NCBI GenBank assembly: GCA_035294305.1
Contig: DATGLD010000004.1
Span: 8,140-72,139 of the forward strand
Source of the DNA: DASRBN01 sp035294305
Lineage (GTDB): Bacteria > Chloroflexota > Ktedonobacteria > Ktedonobacterales > Ktedonobacteraceae
DNA length: 64,000 nucleotides
Reading direction: 5' to 3'
Made by a program: the position numbers and the translations under genes. Positions 59,945-64,000 of this stretch are shown here, in pieces. Below the pieces are notes generated by a model. That model was given only the letters and a program-made list of their open reading frames with translations, made no database searches and was not told where the DNA came from. Positions within the stretch are counted from its first letter, which is position 1. Every line of letters begins with the position of its first letter.

Positions 59945-61381
59945 TTATGACAACGTCCACAACTGAAGGTTGCTAAACGCAACATCTGTGGGATTAGTAT
60001 CACTCTCACCGAACAAACCAATTTGTCCAGAAGTGTAGTGCGAATCGGTTGTACCATCGAGATACTGCTGATTGACATAAAAGTAAAGATTACTATCCTG
60101 GGCAATGATCGTAATTGTATTCGACTGGTTTCCGGTATTGATAATACTGGAGGAGCCGCTTAATAGTCGTTGTGCATGAGACCCCTGCGAGTCTACATAG
60201 ACATACAGGTCGTAGGCTCCGTTCTGGCTGATGCGAAAGAGGTAAAATTGAGAGCTTGAGCTATTCGCGCGAAAAATGACTCCACCCTGGTCGCCCTGCA
60301 CGATCGTCATTTGTACCTGGAGCGCGAAATTGATGACCTGGATGTTCTGGGAATAACAGGGTTGGAAAAGTCCCGTCTTGGTGATGCTCGAATGATAAGC
60401 TCCATTTGAGAATCCACAACTGCCCCCACTAGAACTTGTGGGGAACTCATCCCAGGTGTTATTGTCCTGAGCATTCAGAGGGTCAGAAACAGTAGGACTG
60501 CCGCTCGTCACCTGCTGGTAGAAGCTTTGTAACGCTGTGGCAGTAGCGGAAGCGGCAGCGCTAGCGGAAGCCGCGGCGCTGGCAGTAGCTCCTGCGACCG
60601 CTTGCGAGGTGCCGATTGCATTCGCTGTTGCCTGACCATTAGCCAGGGCCGTTCCAGTGGTTTGGGCCTGCGCTGTTCCAGTGAGCTGAGTCTGAGCGGT
60701 AGCCGTTGCCTGCGCATTTTTTTGTGGCTCGTATACCTGAGTAATATAGACGGCCACACTCCCCCCGATCAAAATCAGCACCAGTAGCACAATCAGCAGG
60801 GCAACACCGGCAGAAATGCCCGACCGTTTGCGCTGAGGTGGAACAGACGGTGGCGCTGCTTGCGTCGCTCCCTGGTTATATCCGGAATAGCCGGCCTGTT
60901 CCGTATAGGGAGCCTGGGCTTGATTGAGGAATGAAGGTTGCTGTCCGGAACTTTGTGTTGGGGCAGCATAATCAGGGTAATTGCTCTGCTGGCCCGGAGT
61001 CGCATAACTGGGAGAAGATGCAATGGTTGGCTCAACCGGCGCGTTTGGATAATGAGGAAACGAGACCGGTGAAGGTGAGATTGGCATGAACTCTGTCGCA
61101 TTGCCCTGCCCGGCAGGATAATTTGGCTGGCTGCCAGACTGTTCAGGGGACGCAATAGAAACGGTGAGAATAAGATCACCCGGAGGGCCACCGTAGGGGC
61201 CCATATCACCCTGTCCTCGCAGGCGAATCTCCTCACCATCGCGAATGCCCGCGCGTACAGGCACAATAATGCGCCGCCCGCCTGGTAAATTAAGCGTGCG
61301 GCTACTTCCGGTTCTTGCCTCTTCCTGGCTGATTGCTAAAGTCGCCCGGATATCCCCGGTTTGAGGTCCTTCAATTGCCAT
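59945..61381 (-). CDS. DnaJ-C-like domain fused to membrane helix and beta-sandwich domain (paralogue 2)
   Basis: 478 aa. Residues 1-85 read RATLAISQEEARTGSSRTLNLPGGRRIIVPVRAGIRDGEEIRLRGQGDMGPYGGPPGDLILTV, the substrate-binding domain of DnaJ/CbpA without any J-domain. A Pro/Gln/Tyr-rich disordered stretch follows, then a membrane helix near residue 200, an Ala/Thr-rich stalk with AQTTGTA-type repeats, and the same extracellular domain as paralogue 1 (GGVIFRANSSSSQFYLFRIS, Cys pair in SCGF and QPCYS). A cytoplasmic chaperone-like domain coupled to an outside binding domain suggests signal transfer or anchoring. I know no characterised protein of this design. Confidence 0.7.
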   Translation of the reverse strand: MAIEGPQTGDIRATLAISQEEARTGSSRTLNLPGGRRIIVPVRAGIRDGEEIRLRGQGDMGPYGGPPGDLILTVSIASPEQSGSQPNYPAGQGNATEFMPISPSPVSFPHYPNAPVEPTIASSPSYATPGQQSNYPDYAAPTQSSGQQPSFLNQAQAPYTEQAGYSGYNQGATQAAPPSVPPQRKRSGISAGVALLIVLLVLILIGGSVAVYITQVYEPQKNAQATATAQTQLTGTAQAQTTGTALANGQATANAIGTSQAVAGATASAAASASAAASATATALQSFYQQVTSGSPTVSDPLNAQDNNTWDEFPTSSSGGSCGFSNGAYHSSITKTGLFQPCYSQNIQVINFALQVQMTIVQGDQGGVIFRANSSSSQFYLFRISQNGAYDLYVYVDSQGSHAQRLLSGSSSIINTGNQSNTITIIAQDSNLYFYVNQQYLDGTTDSHYTSGQIGLFGESDTNPTDVAFSNLQLWTLS

Positions 61382-61572
61382 CTCTTTACCCGTCCATTAT
61401 TTGACCATGCTGCTGGTCAATCATGTGGTTATGATCAGCAATTATAGCACAAGTTTTGCGGCTTGAAAGCGGTTCTGGTACCTGTTACAGGGCGATTCAA
61501 AAGTCGAGTGAACAAGAGTCCATTCCGTAGGGACAGTGGCTCGTCCCTGTCCTCGTTCCCCGATCTTGCTAG

Positions 61573-61884
61573 CTATACCATGCCGAGTTCCCATTTGGCG
61601 TCTTCTGTCATGCGGTCAGGCGACCAGGGCGGGTCGAACGTCATATTGACCTTGCAAGACTTGACGTTCTCTACTTCTCCCACGCGCATCTCGACCTCAT
61701 CAATCACTTCACCCGCCATAGGGCAACCCAGCGCGGTAAGCGTCATCGTGACATCGACATGGCCGGTCTCATTGTTGATGTCAACGTTATAAACGAGGCC
61801 AAGGTCAACAATGTTCACAGGAATTTCCGGGTCATAGCATTCGCGCAACGCGTCCATGACCTCTGCTTCATTAATCTCTACCAT
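61573..61884 (-). CDS. MIP18/DUF59 (SufT/PaaD-like) iron-sulfur assembly protein
   Basis: 103 aa covering the single MIP18 domain: CYDPEIPVNIVDLGLVYNVDI and the functional Cys in TLTALGCPMAGEV. The C-terminus keeps FDPPWSPDRMTEDAKWELG. Stand-alone proteins of this kind help load Fe-S clusters (SufT) or activate enzymes (PaaD-like). No suf operon is adjacent. Confidence 0.88.
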   Translation of the reverse strand: MVEINEAEVMDALRECYDPEIPVNIVDLGLVYNVDINNETGHVDVTMTLTALGCPMAGEVIDEVEMRVGEVENVKSCKVNMTFDPPWSPDRMTEDAKWELGMV

Positions 61885-61974
61885 CTATCCAGATCCTTTC
61901 GTCTTATTCCAGGTAAATTGATCGGAATTATTCCTTCTTAACTATAGCCTATATGCTGGGGATTGTCAAAAAAT

Positions 61975-62913
61975 TCATACATGAAATGTTTCCCCAATGC
62001 GCTCCAGGTAAAAGCGGATAAAGCGTTCCGCGTCAACTCCTACGGAAGCCAGCACGTTTGGCGGGGGAGAATCTGGGTGGTTGAAATAAGCCACCGTCTC
62101 ACCTAATGTAAGCGTGCCGGCCAGTTCCACATCCACATAGGATTGCTCCCAGGTGATAAAATCAGGTTGGAGAGCGGCGCCCAGGCAAAGCGGGTCATGC
62201 ATCTGGAAGGCAGTAACGCCATATTGCGGGCCAAAGACATCGAAATAATGATCGAGCATCTGCCGCATGAAGCGCGTAACCCGGCTGCCATTCTGAGCCA
62301 GCGCGTCTACCTGCTCCCGCTGTAACGATGTTATCGTCGTCACATCGAGCGAAACCAGGCGTATTGGCCAGCCGCCGTGCAAGACGATGTGCGCGGCGTG
62401 AGGATCAGCGAAGATATTAAACTCGGCGGTTGGAGTGTCGTTGCCCGGCACGCGCAATGCTCCACCCATAATCACGACCTCGCGCACAGCTTCAGCGATG
62501 CGCGGCTCGGTGCGCAGCGCCAGCGCGATATTCGTTAATGGTCCAATCGGCACCAGCGTAATCTCTCCAGGAGCCGCCATAATCTTCTGGATAATCACCT
62601 CGACGGCGTGTTGCGCTACCGGCTGTGTGCGCGGTTCAGGCAGCATCACGCCCCCAAGCCCATTATCTCCATGCACATGCCCGGCATTCACTATCTTGCG
62701 CACCAGCGGCTGTGCGCATCCACGCGCAACGGGAACATCCGTGCGCCCTGCCAGTTCCAACAATGCCAGCGCATTGCGCGTCGTCAAATCGACATGTACA
62801 TTGCCACTCACGGTCGTAATCGCCTCGAGCTGGACTTCGGGCGAGGCCAGTGCCAGGAAGAGTGCGAATGCATCGTCGATGCCAGGATCGGTGTCAAGAA
62901 TGATGCGGGGCAT
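61975..62913 (-). CDS. Inosine-uridine-preferring nucleoside hydrolase family protein
   Basis: 312 aa. The N-terminal Ca-binding signature DTDPGIDDAFAL and the second acidic element MHDPLCL near 240 are conserved, as are the GPLTNIALAL and EFNIFADPHAA motifs. The family hydrolyses the N-glycosidic bond of ribonucleosides for purine/pyrimidine salvage. Length is normal. It lies between the MIP18 gene and a Uma2 gene on the same strand. Confidence 0.92.
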   Translation of the reverse strand: MPRIILDTDPGIDDAFALFLALASPEVQLEAITTVSGNVHVDLTTRNALALLELAGRTDVPVARGCAQPLVRKIVNAGHVHGDNGLGGVMLPEPRTQPVAQHAVEVIIQKIMAAPGEITLVPIGPLTNIALALRTEPRIAEAVREVVIMGGALRVPGNDTPTAEFNIFADPHAAHIVLHGGWPIRLVSLDVTTITSLQREQVDALAQNGSRVTRFMRQMLDHYFDVFGPQYGVTAFQMHDPLCLGAALQPDFITWEQSYVDVELAGTLTLGETVAYFNHPDSPPPNVLASVGVDAERFIRFYLERIGETFHV

Positions 62914-62954
62914 ACATCTATTTCCTTTTGAAACGGGTTGATGAGATAACAGGA

Positions 62955-63596
62955 TTACTCATAAACAACCGGCCAGATGCTATCGATAGGTAGTTCCCAA
63001 CCGGGGAAAAGTTCGGGAATAGTAAGCGTATCTCCATCATGCAGTGTTATGATGTTGGACGCAGGCTCTCCGGTATCGGCATGCGTCTTCGGTGCAGCAG
63101 AACGGTAGAGAGAAACCGTATGTGTATCAGGGTCAATCAGTATTCCAACCTGCACACCCTGACTTAAAAACAAGGCTATTTTCTCCTCAAGTTCATGCAC
63201 ACGATCCCGGCTCGATTTGATTTCGACGATCAGTTCGGGAACGATGGATAGATAGGTGCGAGGATTTCGCTTAAGCCGTTCGCGCGAGATAAAAGAGACA
63301 TCGGGAGAAAGCAGGTCACCATTGGGCATACGGAAACCAGCACTCGAATCCAGAACTCGTCCTGCTTTATGGATATGCACCCAGGCTCTTAAAAGTGATC
63401 CGAACTGTAATCCAATTTCGGCAGATGTACTGTCTGATGGACTCATAACAATAAGTTTACCTTCTTTCAATTCGATTTGATGATTGGGATAAAGCGCCTG
63501 GAGTTTTTCAACATCGTGGTAGCTCATAGACATACTGGATACTCCTTCGCTCCTGTCATCCTGCTCAGGGATAAGACTATGCTGGTAGATGGTCAT
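62955..63596 (-). CDS. Uma2 (DUF820) family putative restriction-endonuclease-fold protein
   Basis: 213 aa. Uma2 motifs: EGKLIVMSPSDSTSAEIGLQFGSLL, LLSPDVSFISRERL (PD of the PD-(D/E)xK core) and PELIVEIKSSRDR (E-x-K), followed by VGILIDPDTHTVSLYR. GAGG lies seven bases before the ATG at 63596, so the 20-residue N-terminal extension is probably real. Members are abundant in Cyanobacteria and Chloroflexota; their biological role is unclear. Confidence 0.87.
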   Translation of the reverse strand: MTIYQHSLIPEQDDRSEGVSSMSMSYHDVEKLQALYPNHQIELKEGKLIVMSPSDSTSAEIGLQFGSLLRAWVHIHKAGRVLDSSAGFRMPNGDLLSPDVSFISRERLKRNPRTYLSIVPELIVEIKSSRDRVHELEEKIALFLSQGVQVGILIDPDTHTVSLYRSAAPKTHADTGEPASNIITLHDGDTLTIPELFPGWELPIDSIWPVVYE

Positions 63597-63936
63597 CTGT
63601 TTACCTCTTTATTGCTTTGTTGTAATAGAGGATAGCATATGGGGGATGAAATTGCTATGAGGGGTCTGGCCTAGGGAACTGATGAGAACAAATGGCAACA
63701 AATACACAACATTGTCATAACATGTTATTTATAATGTAAGCGTTCTTGTAAATTTTATCGGTTTCCACATTTAAATGAGATTTTTATTGACATTTTCCCG
63801 AAAATTCGGATATGCTAAAGATGTGCTAAACGTTTTTTGTGGGAAATGAGGCTTATAGGTATGATGGTACCAAGAAACTGGACAGGGGAATAAGATAGAA
63901 TAGCTGTATCGAGAGAGGCAGAAAAAGGAGGAAAAG
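63597..63936. other. Region upstream of the IS element with promoter
   Basis: 340 bases, AT-rich from 63690. It holds the start of the Uma2 gene's upstream sequence, a promoter (63787-63816) and the probable left terminus of an IS3-type element (63862). No gene was seen on either strand. Confidence 0.55.
63787..63816 (+). promoter_or_regulatory. Promoter with embedded palindrome upstream of the IS element
   Basis: TTGACA (63787-63792), 18-base spacer, TATGCT (63811-63816). The spacer contains the dyad CCGAA-AA-TTCGG, an operator-like position. It reads toward the transposase. Confidence 0.5.
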
Positions 63937-64000
63937 ATGGCGGGACAACGCAAACGATACAGCGCAGCCCTGAAGGCAAAAGTAGCACTGGAAGCTATCA
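63862..64000 (+). mobile_element. Left end of an IS3-family insertion sequence (partial)
   Basis: The transposase gene at the window end is of IS3 type. IS3 elements begin with TG and carry a GGACA-like block in the left terminal repeat. TGATGGTACC at 63862 followed by AAGAAACTGGACAG fits, so I place the left end there. The right end is outside the window, so the boundary and target duplication cannot be verified. Confidence 0.45.
63937..64000 (+). CDS. IS3-family transposase OrfA (partial, N-terminus)
   Basis: The first 21 codons read MAGQRKRYSAALKAKVALEAI, the N-terminal HTH of IS3-type OrfA (the A..K..ALEA pattern). AAGGAGG sits about six bases upstream. The gene continues past the window edge. 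OrfB with the DDE domain is expected to the right. Confidence 0.8.
   Translation, partial: MAGQRKRYSAALKAKVALEAI

Noticed and set aside
61500..61560. GGGAC/GTCCC short repeat near 61530
   Set aside because: Only five pairs with an interrupted stem; too short to support a terminator or mobile repeat.

Overview
The window looks like a piece of chromosome from a Gram-positive-like, menaquinone-using bacterium, most plausibly a member of the Chloroflexota (Ktedonobacteria-like). This is an inference from overall gene style: STAND/NB-ARC proteins, long MoxR/DUF58/VWA operons, PATAN-roadblock regulators, a MutS/MutL pair and anchored proteins with Ala/Thr-rich stalks. No rRNA or tRNA gene was seen to prove it. 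Coding density is high and the genes form short operons.

Region 1 (1-4400): the tail of a hydantoinase-type amidohydrolase, an SDR oxidoreductase, a MenA-like prenyltransferase and an NB-ARC/TPR protein transcribed away from the next cluster.

Region 2 (4594-15058): a compact class I lanthipeptide cluster and the most interesting part of the window. A 64-residue precursor with an FDLDIRV leader box carries a 30-residue core with 14 Cys and 11 Ser/Thr, mostly alternating. Behind it lie LanC, a full-length LanB, an exporter ABC protein without a leader peptidase domain, an unrecognised 297-aa protein, and an ABC-2 permease/ATPase pair (immunity or export). A strong hairpin sits between the precursor and lanC. 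No leader protease is present.

Region 3 (15158-28335): one long minus-strand operon. In transcription order it encodes a secreted/anchored 895-aa protein, an ABC ATPase, an ABC-2 permease, a membrane coiled-coil protein with a Gly/Gln repeat, MoxR ATPase, DUF58, and two BatA/VWA-type membrane proteins (one with a damaged MIDAS motif).

Region 4 (28682-41042): an ECF vitamin/metal transporter with fused ATPases, RpiA, a receiver-PATAN-roadblock regulator, and a membrane-stress module (a small membrane protein, His-rich NfeD-like protein, flotillin, PspA). An XRE regulator and a GT2 glycosyltransferase follow.

Region 5 (39779-45570): a penicillin-acylase family hydrolase and cysS lie between two inverted, almost identical 126-bp MITE-like elements, each with its own 8-bp target duplication. 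The cysS leader is structured.

Region 6 (45571-64000): metH, a solitary HicB-like protein, a VapBC pair flanked by two gene remnants (2H phosphoesterase, GNAT), a YbjQ protein, and mutS-mutL behind a small repeat cluster. Then come a quinone oxidoreductase, a cupredoxin, two paralogous membrane-anchored proteins (one with a DnaJ-C-like cytoplasmic domain), a MIP18/SufT-like protein, a nucleoside hydrolase and a Uma2 protein. The window ends in the left end of an IS3-family insertion sequence.
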